Shown here piece by piece: positions 18,011 to 27,575 of a DNA stretch of 64,000 nt. The stretch is taken from the NCBI GenBank assembly GCA_947463515.1, contig CANHRI010000001.1, forward strand, positions 58,470 through 122,469, read 5' to 3'. The translations under genes were made by a program, and so were the position numbers. The number at the start of each line of letters is the position of its first letter. The stretch's first letter is position 1. The DNA is from Flavobacteriaceae bacterium (lineage in GTDB: Bacteria; Bacteroidota; Bacteroidia; Flavobacteriales; Flavobacteriaceae). Under the pieces are notes generated by a model. It was not told the DNA's origin and ran no database searches. It saw only the letters and a list, made by a program, of their open reading frames with translations.

Positions 18011-19240
18011 ATGAAAGATTTACTTAAAAAATTTGAAAATAAACAACCCGAAATCGTCTTCAATTGGAAAGATAGCGAAACCGATGCCGAAGGATGGACC
18101 GTAATCAACTCCCTGCGTGGAGGAGCGGCCGGCGGTGGGACACGGATGCGCAAAGGACTCGATATGAACGAGGTGCTTTCACTGGCTAAAACCATGGAAG
18201 TGAAGTTTACCGTATCAGGTCCTGCTATTGGAGGCGCAAAATCAGGGATCAACTTTGACCCCAACGACCCGCGTAAAAAAGACGTATTGAAACGTTGGTA
18301 TAAAGCGGTATCGCCACTATTAAAAAGTTATTACGGTACGGGGGGCGACCTCAACGTCGATGAAATCCATGAGGTAATTCCCATGACCGAAGAATGCGGC
18401 GTGTGGCATCCGCAAGAAGGGGTGTTTAACGGGCATTTCAAACCCACCGATGCTGACAAAATCAACCGTATTGGTCAATTGCGTCAAGGGGTAATTAAAG
18501 TGATAGAAAACCCTAAATTTTCCCCCGATGTTTTGCGCAAATACACCGTAGCCGACATGATTACGGGATACGGAGTCGCTGAGGCCGTTCGCCATTATTA
18601 CAACACCTATGGCGGGGATTTTCAGGGTAAAAAAGCCATCGTGCAAGGATTTGGAAATGTAGGTTCGGCCGCTGCATTTTACCTTGCTGAAATGGGTGTT
18701 CGCGTCATCGGAATTATTGACCGTGAGGGTGGCGTTATGAATGAAAACGGATTTACCTATGACGAAATCAAACGTATGTTCCTCAACAAAGACGGCAATA
18801 AATTGGTGGCCGAAAATATGATACCTTTTGCCGAAATCAATGAAAAAATATGGCCAATGGGAGCCGAAATTTTTGCCCCTTGCGCTGCATCTCGTCTCGT
18901 CACGCAAAGCCAAGTCGATGCTATGATTGGGAGCGGATTGGAAGTCATCACCTGTGGGGCCAATGTGCCTTTTGCAGACAAGGAGATTTTCTTCGGACCC
19001 ATTATGGAACATACCGATCAAAAAGTGAGTTTGATTCCTGATTTTATTTCCAACTGTGGTATGGCGCGCGTGTTTGCCTATTTTATGGAGAAAAAAGTCC
19101 AAATGACCGATGAAGCCATTTTCTACGACACCTCCGAAACCATCAAAAAAGCAATCGAACGCGTACACGATCGTAAAGCCGATAAACAAAACATTAGTGC
19201 TACTGCCTTTGAAATTGCCCTTCAACAACTTGTATCGTGA
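18011..19240 (+). CDS. Glu/Leu/Phe/Val dehydrogenase (glutamate dehydrogenase-like)
   Basis: 409 residues from ATG 18011 (MKDLLKKFENKQP); the track's upstream TTG lies in a promoter box. The substrate domain has GPAIGGAKSGINFDPND with the catalytic-type Lys and YYGTGGDLNVDE; the NAD(P) domain has AIVQGFGNVGSAAAFYLAEMG. It catalyses reversible oxidative deamination of an amino acid to its 2-oxo acid. Family members in Flavobacteriia are usually annotated as Glu/Leu dehydrogenases; substrate choice cannot be fixed here. It overlaps nhaA by GTGA, so the two are translationally coupled. Confidence 0.9.
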   Translation: MKDLLKKFENKQPEIVFNWKDSETDAEGWTVINSLRGGAAGGGTRMRKGLDMNEVLSLAKTMEVKFTVSGPAIGGAKSGINFDPNDPRKKDVLKRWYKAVSPLLKSYYGTGGDLNVDEIHEVIPMTEECGVWHPQEGVFNGHFKPTDADKINRIGQLRQGVIKVIENPKFSPDVLRKYTVADMITGYGVAEAVRHYYNTYGGDFQGKKAIVQGFGNVGSAAAFYLAEMGVRVIGIIDREGGVMNENGFTYDEIKRMFLNKDGNKLVAENMIPFAEINEKIWPMGAEIFAPCAASRLVTQSQVDAMIGSGLEVITCGANVPFADKEIFFGPIMEHTDQKVSLIPDFISNCGMARVFAYFMEKKVQMTDEAIFYDTSETIKKAIERVHDRKADKQNISATAFEIALQQLVS

Positions 19241-20391
19241 AAGTAACCCGATTGTTTACTTCCTTTTTTGAAAGTGAAAAAGCAGGCGGATTAATCCTTG
19301 TTTTTTGCACGATTCTCTCCTTATTCTTGGCCAATTCCGAATGGTCGGAATCCTACTTGCATTGGTGGCATACGCCAATGGGTGGAAAACCTATAGAATA
19401 TTGGATCAACGACGGTTTGATGGCGATTTTCTTTTTGCTTATTGGACTGGAACTGGAACGGGAAGTATACATTGGTGAACTCTCCAAAATCAAAGACGCC
19501 GCACTGCCCTTAGCGGGGGCCTTAGGTGGCATGCTCGTGCCTGCGTTGCTGTTTGTTGTTTTCAACCACGACACTCCGACCCACAAAGGCTATGGTATTC
19601 CTATGGCAACCGATATTGCTTTTGCCATTGGGATCTTGTCGCTATTGGGCAAACGGGTTCCGGTGGCTTTGAAAGTCTTTTTGACCGCGTTGGCTGTCAT
19701 CGATGACTTGGGCGCCATTCTGATGATTGCCATTTTTTATACCGATAGTTTACAACTTGTAAACCTAGGCATTTCGCTGGGGGTGTTTGGCGTATTGCTT
19801 ATCCTCAACCGACTAAAGGTCAACAACCTCTTGTGGTACCTCATTGGAGGGGTAATTATGTGGTATTTCATGTTGCATTCTGGCGTCCATGCCACGATTA
19901 CAGGTGTTCTTTTGGCCTTCGCCATTCCGTTTGAAAATGGAAGTCCCCGCACGATTTCATACCAACTCCAACATTGGTTACACCATCCCGTAGCCTTTGT
20001 GATCATTCCTATTTTTGCCCTATGCAATACCGCTGTTGTGATCGAAGGCAATCTCATCGATACCTTACAACACCCGTATAGCATTGGCATTCTGGTAGGC
20101 TTAATCGTAGGGAAACCCTTAGGGATTTTTGCCTTCAGTTGGCTCACCGTTCGTTTCAAACTCACCCAACTCCCTGAAGGATTTACGTGGCAACGGCTTT
20201 TGGGACTCGGTATGTTGGGCGGTATCGGATTTACCATGTCCATCTTCATCACCCTACTGGCATTTGACGATACGACCGTAATAAACAACAGCAAATTTGT
20301 TATCGTAATCGCTTCGACCGTATCGGGACTTTTGGGCTACCTCTGGTTGCAAAAAACGCTTCCTCCTCCCGCAGCTACCCCCAATGAATGA
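19237..20391 (+). CDS. nhaA: Na+/H+ antiporter NhaA
   Basis: 384 residues, about 12 membrane segments. MATDIAFAIGILSLLGKRVP and ALAVIDDLGAILMIAIFY hold the two ion-binding aspartates (DD), and GLELEREVYIGEL is the conserved N-terminal region. The protein exchanges internal Na+ (or Li+) for 2 H+ and is usually activated at alkaline pH. It starts with GTG at 19237, overlapping the dehydrogenase stop. Coupling of an amino acid dehydrogenase with NhaA is unusual and may simply reflect gene packing. Confidence 0.95.
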   Translation: MKVTRLFTSFFESEKAGGLILVFCTILSLFLANSEWSESYLHWWHTPMGGKPIEYWINDGLMAIFFLLIGLELEREVYIGELSKIKDAALPLAGALGGMLVPALLFVVFNHDTPTHKGYGIPMATDIAFAIGILSLLGKRVPVALKVFLTALAVIDDLGAILMIAIFYTDSLQLVNLGISLGVFGVLLILNRLKVNNLLWYLIGGVIMWYFMLHSGVHATITGVLLAFAIPFENGSPRTISYQLQHWLHHPVAFVIIPIFALCNTAVVIEGNLIDTLQHPYSIGILVGLIVGKPLGIFAFSWLTVRFKLTQLPEGFTWQRLLGLGMLGGIGFTMSIFITLLAFDDTTVINNSKFVIVIASTVSGLLGYLWLQKTLPPPAATPNE

Positions 20392-20432
20392 TAATTTTTT
20401 GTACTTTTCAGCGTTAAATTCAAAAACCGCGT

Positions 20433-21419
20433 ATGGATTTCCAAGAACATTCCACCCAAGACGTCTCTTTTGACCGCTCACAAGACCGTCTAAAACCGCT
20501 CGGAGAGACCACCACCCAAGACAAACGGCTTTCGTTAGTTTTGGCCACAGTGCTTTACGCCCTGCTGATATTGGTTTTGTTTTTCATTCGCTTTTGGCCT
20601 CCCTCCGACAAAGAAATGGCGGCTTTAATTGCAGGCGGTGGCGGTGGCGGCGGTGTGACGGTGAACTTTGGCGACAGCGACTTCGGTTCGGGTTCGGATT
20701 ACCGCAACGACGACCTGAATGTTACCAACCAAAAAGCAACTGCAACCCCTACACCTGAAGAAAGTTTGCTCACCGACGATAGGGATGCTGCCCCCGATGA
20801 AGTTGTCGTTCCCAAAACTGAACCGACCAAAAAACCGGTGACGCCAACCAATCTTCCCATAAAAACAACGAAACCCAAAGAGATAAAACAACCCGTTCGT
20901 AAAGTCGATGATGCCTTAGCCAACATTCTCAAAGGAGGAAACCGTGGCGGCGATGGCGACGATGCCGCAGGAGGTAATAAAGGAAAAACCAACGGCAGTC
21001 TGGGTTCCAACGGCTACTACGGTAGTGGTGGAAGCGGCGGCGGTACTGGAGGCGGAAATGGCCCCGGGAATGGAACGGGAACAGGTCCCGGCTCGGGAAG
21101 TGGCAGTGGCGGCGGAAATGGCAGTGGTAACGGACGCGGAAACGGCCCCGGCTATGAACTAGCAGGCCGAAAAGCGCTCAACAAACCCCAACCCGCCTAT
21201 ACATGTAATGAAGAAGGAACCGTGGTAGTTCAAATCACCGTGGATAAAAACGGAAACGTCATCGATGCCAAACCGGGCGCGCGCGGCACCACCAACTCCG
21301 CTTCATGCCTCGCTAGTCAGGCTAAGATTGCAGCCATGCAAACCAAATGGTCGGCCAGTCCCGACGGTGCTGAACGGCAAGTGGGGAAAATCACTTACAA
21401 CTTCAAGTTAACAGAATAA
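20433..21419 (+). CDS. Glycine-rich TonB-like energy transducer protein
   Basis: 328 residues: cytoplasmic N-terminus, one membrane helix (LSLVLATVLYALLILVLFFIRFW), a Gly run (AGGGGGGGVTVNFGD), a Pro/Thr/Lys-rich periplasmic stretch, a long Gly/Ser/Asn-rich linker (SGGGTGGGNGPGNGTG type), and a C-terminal beta domain (GTVVVQITVDKNGNVIDAKPG) like TonB C-termini. The topology is that of TonB, with Gly-Ser replacing the Pro-rich linker. It is not near the exb genes, though an exbB/exbD operon with its own tonB lies at 30.4-33.3 kb. It ends in a strong terminator. Confidence 0.8.
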   Translation: MDFQEHSTQDVSFDRSQDRLKPLGETTTQDKRLSLVLATVLYALLILVLFFIRFWPPSDKEMAALIAGGGGGGGVTVNFGDSDFGSGSDYRNDDLNVTNQKATATPTPEESLLTDDRDAAPDEVVVPKTEPTKKPVTPTNLPIKTTKPKEIKQPVRKVDDALANILKGGNRGGDGDDAAGGNKGKTNGSLGSNGYYGSGGSGGGTGGGNGPGNGTGTGPGSGSGSGGGNGSGNGRGNGPGYELAGRKALNKPQPAYTCNEEGTVVVQITVDKNGNVIDAKPGARGTTNSASCLASQAKIAAMQTKWSASPDGAERQVGKITYNFKLTE

Positions 21420-21422
21420 ACA

Positions 21423-21446
21423 AAAGCGCTTTCGGGCGCTTTTTTT
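21423..21446. terminator. Bidirectional Rho-independent terminator
   Basis: AAAGCGC-TTTCGG-GCGCTTT plus T run, between the convergent TonB-like and glycosyltransferase genes. Confidence 0.88.
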
Positions 21447-22668
21447 AGGTCTTATTTTTTTCACTAATCCATTTCGATAGGTAGCGGGTGCTTTGCAAGG
21501 TATGGTGGTTGAGCAATTGTCCTACAACATTGGCCTCGCGATGCTGTTGCATTTGCGTACGAACCAAATCCCAACGCGACCAAAATTGTGCGGTATGTGT
21601 TGCTGCAGAAAACTGTTGTTGCAACAACGCAAACCCTTGTTCTTGCGCTGATGTCCAAGCCAAAGCGTTGGTGTAAAGATGGATTGCTTCCGCTACAAAA
21701 ACATCCCAATCGTCGGTGATGACCCCGTTCCATAGGCCGTCGTGGTGCATTCCTTCGGCACCGATGGAAGTGGTAACAGTAGGAGTGCCCATTTGCATGG
21801 CCTCGAGGAGCTTGCCTTTAATACCTGCTCCAAAACGCAAGGGAGCGAGCATAACCTTGGCATTAGCAATGGTAGCCAACGCTTCGGGAGCACGCCCTAG
21901 ACATAAAAACCCTTGCGCGGGTTGGTGCCCTTGTTGAATGCGTTCGGAGGTGTATGCGCCATATATTCGGAGTTGGGCGTGGGGCAGTTGACGTCGAATC
22001 TTTGGCCAAAGCACTTCTTTCAAAAGCAGTACCGCATCGGTATTGGGATCGTGCATGAAATTGCCCATAAACACAAAATCGGCACGCGACGTAAAATCGG
22101 GTATCGAAGTCCCTTTTTCCCCAAACAAGGGCAAATACACCAATTGAGCTGCTGGAAATTGCCATTCGTTTTGCAACCATTCGTATTCAAAAGCCGAAAT
22201 GACCAGTACCCAATCACAGCGGTAAAAGGCAGCCAGTTCACGTTTGGCCGTATCTGAAAGCAACAAACTACGGGAAAGCGGCACTTGCTTTTTGACCGCC
22301 TGTTGCCGTGCGGCACGTAAAAAATGTAGGTCTTGACTATCGAGCAGCGTAAAGGCTTGGGGGCACTGTTCGCGTACGCGCCAGCCAAACTGCTCTTCGG
22401 TCACAAAACGGTCAAAAATCACCACATCGGGTTGCAAGGTATGCACCCATTCGTCGAAGGCCGTATCGTTAACGGCTATAGGGTGAAAGGTATAGGGATA
22501 AGCCGCCCAATCGATAGAAAAATCGCGGTTTTGCGCTGCTGAGGCCACGGTGATAGCGTATCCTTTGGCTGCAAAAAGGGAAAGGAGTTGCAACGAACGG
22601 GTGCCTGCTGCCGACGATTGCGGTTCGGGCCACACGAGACCGATAAAAAGTAGCCGTGGAGTTTCCAT
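21445..22668 (-). CDS. Glycosyltransferase (GT4-like)
   Basis: From ATG 22668 (METPRLLFIGLVWPEPQSSAAG) the protein has 407 residues; the track's TTG at 22710 adds an implausible tail reaching into the divergent promoter region. Two Rossmann domains (GT-B fold); the C-terminal donor-binding part has MLAPLRFGAGIKGKLLEAMQMGTPTVTT followed by IGAEGM, typical of Glyco_trans_1_4 proteins. DFVFMGNFMHDPNTDAV starts the second domain. Substrate unknown. It is divergent from miaE. Confidence 0.85.
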   Translation of the reverse strand: METPRLLFIGLVWPEPQSSAAGTRSLQLLSLFAAKGYAITVASAAQNRDFSIDWAAYPYTFHPIAVNDTAFDEWVHTLQPDVVIFDRFVTEEQFGWRVREQCPQAFTLLDSQDLHFLRAARQQAVKKQVPLSRSLLLSDTAKRELAAFYRCDWVLVISAFEYEWLQNEWQFPAAQLVYLPLFGEKGTSIPDFTSRADFVFMGNFMHDPNTDAVLLLKEVLWPKIRRQLPHAQLRIYGAYTSERIQQGHQPAQGFLCLGRAPEALATIANAKVMLAPLRFGAGIKGKLLEAMQMGTPTVTTSIGAEGMHHDGLWNGVITDDWDVFVAEAIHLYTNALAWTSAQEQGFALLQQQFSAATHTAQFWSRWDLVRTQMQQHREANVVGQLLNHHTLQSTRYLSKWISEKNKT

Positions 22669-22686
22669 TCCTACAAAGAAAACATT

Positions 22687-22694
22687 TAATTTTG
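22687..22694 (+). promoter_or_regulatory. -7 box (TAATTTTG) for miaE
   Basis: Exact TAnnTTTG, 21 bp before the miaE ATG at 22716. Confidence 0.6.
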
Positions 22695-22715
22695 TGGCAT
22701 CAAAACGCAATCGTT

Positions 22716-23297
22716 ATGTTGGGATTACAATTGGCCACCGACCCGCGCTGGGTGAATATCGTAGAAGCAAACATTGAGGAAATCTTAACCGACCACGCTT
22801 GGTGCGAGCAAAAAGCGGCTTCCAATGCGATTTACATTATTGTCAACAACTCCGATAAGGTGGAACTGGTGACCGAAATGTTGCGCATTGCGCGGGAAGA
22901 ATTGGAGCATTTTGAACAAGTGCATGAAGTGATAAAAAAACGGGGATTGGTGTTGGGCCGCGAGCGCAAAGACGACTATGTAGGCGAATTGGTAAAATTT
23001 ATGAAAAAAGATGGCAGCCGCAACGATGCCTTGATTGAGCGTTTGCTTTTTGCCGCCATGATTGAAGCGAGAAGTTGTGAGCGTTTTAAAGTTTTATCCA
23101 CCAACATAAGCGACCCTGAGTTGGCACAATTTTACCGCGAACTGATGATTAGCGAAGCGGGGCACTACACGACCTTTTTGAAATTTGCCCGTCAATACAG
23201 CGAATCGATCGATGTAGACAAGCGGTGGAAAGAATGGATTGCCTTTGAAGCCTCGATCATCACCAAATACGGCAACAAAGAAACGGTACACGGGTAA
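22716..23297 (+). CDS. miaE: tRNA-(ms2io6A)-hydroxylase
   Basis: 193 residues from ATG 22716 (MLGLQLATDPRWVNIVEAN); the track start at 22656 would read through the promoter box. Ferritin-like four-helix di-iron protein: HAWCEQKAASNAI, REELEHFEQVHEVIKKRG, MIEARSCERFKVL and SEAGHYTTFLKFAR provide the Glu/His iron ligands. MiaE hydroxylates the isopentenyl group of ms2i6A37 in tRNA in an O2-dependent reaction. Monocistronic. Confidence 0.93.
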   Translation: MLGLQLATDPRWVNIVEANIEEILTDHAWCEQKAASNAIYIIVNNSDKVELVTEMLRIAREELEHFEQVHEVIKKRGLVLGRERKDDYVGELVKFMKKDGSRNDALIERLLFAAMIEARSCERFKVLSTNISDPELAQFYRELMISEAGHYTTFLKFARQYSESIDVDKRWKEWIAFEASIITKYGNKETVHG

Positions 23298-23382
23298 AGG
23301 ATATTGGCGTAGGGCGCTGCGATAGAAGCTACATCAAGAAACGCTCAAAGTAATTAGAGATTTACAAAAGAGGGATACGGTT

Positions 23383-24469
23383 TTAACAACGTTGGCGCGG
23401 CGGAAGCTTGAGTGGATTGGATAAAATGAATTCAGCCATTGAGGTTGAAGCCACTGTTAGCACCCTTTTTTTGACCTCTTCAATTCTTCTAAATAAATCT
23501 TCCAAGTTATAGCCTTTGCGAACCTCGAGTAATGTCAAATTATTCTGGAGAGACTTTTGTTTTTTTAACTGATCTCTTTTCAACATTTTTTTTGTATGCT
23601 TCATCTCCTCCAAAAAAATCAATTGCCCTATCATGTTGTTCGCCGTGATATTCTATCGCGATCTTAAGTTCAGGAAGCCAAATATCATAGTGTTGTCTGC
23701 CAAGAAAATCAGGTCGCACGTGCTGCAAGACCTTAATGTCTTGAAAATTTTCTTTTATCTTATAATATAAAGCGGTTTCGTTTATATACCCTTCACCAAT
23801 ATGTTTTGCACCAATTTTCAATCGTAGTTTATTTTCAGCCTCTCTCAGTAGATTTGCGCTTGCGCTTCCAATTATATAATCAAGGTCTTCATTGGAAACC
23901 TTCCCGCGTTTAGCTTTAAAGGCTTCTAAACGTTTTGTTCTTATTTTACATAATTCAAAATACTTAAAGTAATAACTTCTTTCGTATGGTCGAATTACAT
24001 TTACATTTGCATCTATCTCATAAAATTGAAAGAAAAACGGAAGGTCGAAAGTGTCTTGCATTTCTTGATCCAATACTTCAAAAACACTTTTGAGGTTTTC
24101 ATTGCCGAAACTAGAAAGAGGATTTAGAGAAAATTCATGTAGTTTATAAATAATTGCTGCACTTCCAACGTTTTTATTTAAAGTTACACCTATTTTTATC
24201 AAGCACTTAACAATCTCGGTGTTTTCAAAGTAAGCTTGATTTTATATCCTCCTTAATTCTATCAGTGAATCTTCGTATAGCCCGATTTTGAATAGATTCT
24301 CGAAAAATTGTTTTGTGCACTCTCGTGGATATTTCTGCTTCAACCAATAATGCTGCCTTTTGGCTAAATTTAAATTACGTTTTGTGTAAAATTCGTCACA
24401 TATTAATTTTTTGACCTTGCCAAAACCAAGTTCTTGCAGTAGTAAATTGAATTCTTCACGACTTTCCAT
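23383..24469 (-). pseudogene. Broken PD-(D/E)XK nuclease-like gene (in-frame stop and A-tract frameshift)
   Basis: Three track ORFs (24242-24469, 23540-24202, 23383-23634) form one gene. The first two share a frame and are split by TAA at 24242-24244 (ELRRI*NQAYFENTEI). The second and third join if one A is removed from an A8 tract at 23586-23593: the frame then reads EAYKKMLKRDQLKKQKSL. The core WLPELKIAIEYHGEQHDRAIDFFGG resembles PD-(D/E)XK endonuclease folds (E-x-K variants with EYHGEQH). Composition is visibly AT-richer than neighbours, suggesting acquired DNA. No methylase or partner is nearby. It could be a lost defence or homing nuclease; function is not assigned. Confidence 0.75.
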
Positions 24470-24675
24470 TAATAATTTGTACTAAGGTTTTTACTATGTT
24501 TAACATTTCCCTCCTCCCCCCGCAAATTAAAAAATATTACTCCACCTTCCTCATGGTTTTTCCCCGTTTTTTGAAGTATTTTTCCAAGAAGAGTTAGGTT
24601 TTTTTTTCCGTAGGTGATGCGGCAAACTGCGTAGGCTACTTAACAAAAAAGAACAACGCCATAAAAACACCCTAT

Positions 24676-27450
24676 CTACCTCCACTGACGGCCTTGCTTT
24701 TTTTCCTTGCCCAATGGGTCTAACTTGTAGGTTAGCGAGAACATCACGTAACGGCGCAGTACCACATTTTCCTCATCGCGAATGGCTGTAGCGGTGATCG
24801 TACGGGTGGCGTTTTGGTTTTGGTTCAATAGGTCATATACCTTCACTTTGGCGGTAAAGCGCTTTTGGTAAAAACTGTAGGCCAAACTCGTATTCCACAA
24901 ATAAAAATCCTTGCGAAAACCGTCGGCAATATTGGAGTTGTACGTATACCCAAAATCGTTGCCAAATACCCAGTTGGTGGGCCAAAACAAGGTGGTTTGC
25001 AGGTTCACGCGGTGCAAATAATTGGTTGCTGCATTGACCACATAATTGGTGTACTCCGTGATGTTTCGGGTAAATTGATACGAGGGGTTGATGATCAACT
25101 TTTCACCGTATTCATACGTAAAATTCACCCGTGGGTTCAAGGTCACCGTGCGGGCTTCAAAAGCGTTGCCGTCGGTAATCCCTTTGCTGAGTCCGAAGTT
25201 CATCGCCCAACGCAATTCGTACCGAAACTTGTGGGCCTCTTTTTTATAGGTTTTATTCCAATACAAGCCCGTCCAACTGTTGTACGTCCCCGAAACATTG
25301 GTATAGGTAGTGGTCCGCTTTCGGCTTGCATCAAAAGTAGTCGCCGAAACAATCTGATTATTGTATACATTGCCGCCCGCATAAAATCCGTAGCCCGAAC
25401 GCGAAGCATAATCAAAATCGCGAAACGATACGTAAATATAATGGCGTAGGGAAGCGTCCAAATTCGGGTTTCCAATCGTGGTATTCAACGGGTTAGCCAA
25501 ATCCTCTACGGGCAACACCTGACTGCCCCGCGGAAGTTCGTTATCATAAGAATACGTCGCCCAAATGTTCCGCGATTTGGAGAGGCGCAAATTCAACGTC
25601 GCTTCTATATAGGGTACAAAAAACGTGCGGTTGGTGGGAGTCGTAACGCCCAAATAATCCATAGCCGCATCCATCGTACTCCATTGCGGACCTACATTGA
25701 AAGACGCGTTCCACACCGATTTTTCCAAAACCAAACCCGTGGTGGGTCGAAATACTTGTTGCTTGGTGCGCATGGCATTGGTGAGTAAGGGATTGGCTTG
25801 TGTAAAATCATTGGTCACCGGATCAAATTCTTGGGAGTCGCGGCCATTTTTTTCATGGGTAAACTCATGATAGACATTGTTCACCCACCGCAGCGAGTCC
25901 TTTACGGGTTCGTAAAACTTAAAGTCGTACGAAAACTGATTCACCCGATTGTAACTCGTATTGCGCTGGTTTCGCAAATCGTCGGGTTGGCTATTTTGGT
26001 AAAAAAGGGTTTGCGAGTCCACAAGATTTTGGGCATCGTCTTGTTGATGCTCTTGGTAAAAAACGAGGGCTACATTGCGTCCTTTCCGACGAAATGACTT
26101 GGTAAATGTGGTGGTATTTTCAAACGAGGTCGCCGTATTTTCGGAAATCGAGGATGCATTACTCTCGTTGAGCAATTGCGCCAAAGCATCACGCGACTCT
26201 TGCCGAGAAACGTTGGTACTCTGACCCAAGGTACGACTCCATTTGGGTTCCATGACTACCGTTAGGGTCGAATCAATCGCCCACTCGATATCGCCCGAAA
26301 TGTTGTGCGCGGTAGCTACATTTTTATACGAAGCCTCCGAGGCGGTTTCGTAATTCCCCGAAGGCAAAAAGTTGATTTGACGGGTGCGGCTGTTGTTGCG
26401 GGTATTGGCTTCACTAAAAAAGTAACTCAAGGCAAGGGGACTGTCCTTACGCCATTCGTCGGCATAATTGACCCCTGCCAAATGGGATTGGGTGATGCCC
26501 GTATTACCCCCAAAACGTCGGCGGTTGACAAAAAACGAACCGTTGTCACCCACCCAAATATTGGAATTGCGGCCTCCGCCCATATTGTCGAAGATTTCGT
26601 CCATAGAAAAGCCCGTCGCGTTGATGTTGTTGGACGAAGCCAGAACGCTTACTTTGCGGTTGTTGTTGAAATAATTGACCAATCCACTGCTTTCGTAGCG
26701 GTTGCTCGAACCAGCCCCAGCCATCACTTTTCCAAACCAGCCTTTGTTTTTCTTCTCATCAATGGTAAGATTAATACTGGCGTTGTTGGAGGCCGCAACG
26801 GCTCCTGTTTTTTCCTCTTGCTTGGTTTTGGTATCGGTGACTTGCACTTTGTTAATCATCGAGGAGGGTAAGTTTTGCAAAGCAATTTTTCCATCCCGGT
26901 CAAAAAAGGGTTTCCCGTTAACGAGGATTTGATTGACTTCTTTCCCGTTGACGGTAATTTTTCCTTCGGCATCGATTTCAACACCAGGCAGTTGCTTGAG
27001 CAAGGCTTCCACATTAGCATCGGGCCGCACTTTGAAAGAGGCGGCGTTAAACTCGAGCGTATCTTTTTTGATCCGGATGGGCGGTGTTTCGTTTTTAATC
27101 ACCACTTCATCAAGTGTTTGTGCTGCGGGTTGGAGTCCAATAATCCGCAAATCTTGGGAGGTCGTCAAATTTTTTAAGGTCACTTTATAGTCTTGATAGG
27201 CTACAAAGGAAATTTTCAAAATGACAGGGACATTGCTTTTTTTCAGGGCAAAATCAAAGGTTCCATTTTTTTGACTAATGGTGTATTCAATTACGGTAGA
27301 ATCTTTGGGGTTGGTCAAATAAACGGTGGCCGATTCGATGGGCACGCGCGAGTCTTGATCGACAATAGTTCCTTTGAGGTGAATGGTTTTTTGGGCTGTT
27401 ACGGTAACAAAACAAAAAATAAAGAGCGGGATAAACCAATTTTTAGGCAT
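24676..27450 (-). CDS. Outer-membrane TonB-dependent receptor-like beta-barrel protein
   Basis: 924 residues. Signal peptide (NWFIPLFIFCFVTVTAQ), an N-terminal carboxypeptidase-regulatory-like beta domain (LKGTIVDQDSRVPIESATVYL), a plug-like region (VEALLKQLPGVEIDAEGKITVNGKEVNQILVNGKPFF, then LPSSMINKVQVTDT), and a long barrel rich in aromatic beta strands ending near FSLTYKLDPLG. This is the outer-membrane beta-barrel family common in Bacteroidota. Whether it truly depends on TonB is not shown; no TonB box was identified. The ligand is unknown and no SusD partner is present. Single gene. Confidence 0.88.
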   Translation of the reverse strand: MPKNWFIPLFIFCFVTVTAQKTIHLKGTIVDQDSRVPIESATVYLTNPKDSTVIEYTISQKNGTFDFALKKSNVPVILKISFVAYQDYKVTLKNLTTSQDLRIIGLQPAAQTLDEVVIKNETPPIRIKKDTLEFNAASFKVRPDANVEALLKQLPGVEIDAEGKITVNGKEVNQILVNGKPFFDRDGKIALQNLPSSMINKVQVTDTKTKQEEKTGAVAASNNASINLTIDEKKNKGWFGKVMAGAGSSNRYESSGLVNYFNNNRKVSVLASSNNINATGFSMDEIFDNMGGGRNSNIWVGDNGSFFVNRRRFGGNTGITQSHLAGVNYADEWRKDSPLALSYFFSEANTRNNSRTRQINFLPSGNYETASEASYKNVATAHNISGDIEWAIDSTLTVVMEPKWSRTLGQSTNVSRQESRDALAQLLNESNASSISENTATSFENTTTFTKSFRRKGRNVALVFYQEHQQDDAQNLVDSQTLFYQNSQPDDLRNQRNTSYNRVNQFSYDFKFYEPVKDSLRWVNNVYHEFTHEKNGRDSQEFDPVTNDFTQANPLLTNAMRTKQQVFRPTTGLVLEKSVWNASFNVGPQWSTMDAAMDYLGVTTPTNRTFFVPYIEATLNLRLSKSRNIWATYSYDNELPRGSQVLPVEDLANPLNTTIGNPNLDASLRHYIYVSFRDFDYASRSGYGFYAGGNVYNNQIVSATTFDASRKRTTTYTNVSGTYNSWTGLYWNKTYKKEAHKFRYELRWAMNFGLSKGITDGNAFEARTVTLNPRVNFTYEYGEKLIINPSYQFTRNITEYTNYVVNAATNYLHRVNLQTTLFWPTNWVFGNDFGYTYNSNIADGFRKDFYLWNTSLAYSFYQKRFTAKVKVYDLLNQNQNATRTITATAIRDEENVVLRRYVMFSLTYKLDPLGKEKKQGRQWR

Positions 27451-27530
27451 AGAGCTGGTGTAAAATACTAGAACGCGAATATCCTATTTTATTGTGAATA
27501 CGGTACTGAAAACACCCATTTTAACACCAT

Positions 27531-27558
27531 AAAAAAACCCGGAGGTGATCCGGGTTTT
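27531..27558. terminator. Terminator of the exb-tonB-TPR operon
   Basis: AACCCGGA-loop-TCCGGGTT with A/T runs on both flanks; 18 bp after the TPR gene stop and at the upstream side of the receptor gene. Confidence 0.85.
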
Positions 27559-27575
27559 GTATCGTTAATGAAAAA

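Noticed and set aside
18320-19228. 302-aa ORF antisense to the glutamate dehydrogenase-like gene
   Set aside because: Composition is that of a codon-bias shadow (His, Phe and Gly rich), no family features, fully inside a well-supported gene.
23298-23382. Fourth copy of the GC-rich intergenic element after miaE
   Set aside because: Only a short GCGCTGCGATAGAAGC-like stretch resembles it; the GACCCGACCC and GCGCCC blocks are missing.
24470-24675. Structured RNA or gene in the gap before the outer-membrane receptor
   Set aside because: About 200 bp with poly-T and poly-A runs; I found no stable fold, ORF or repeat worth reporting.
26305-27471. Several ORFs antisense to the outer-membrane receptor gene
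   Set aside because: Overlap a coherent 924-aa protein with clear domains; no independent evidence.
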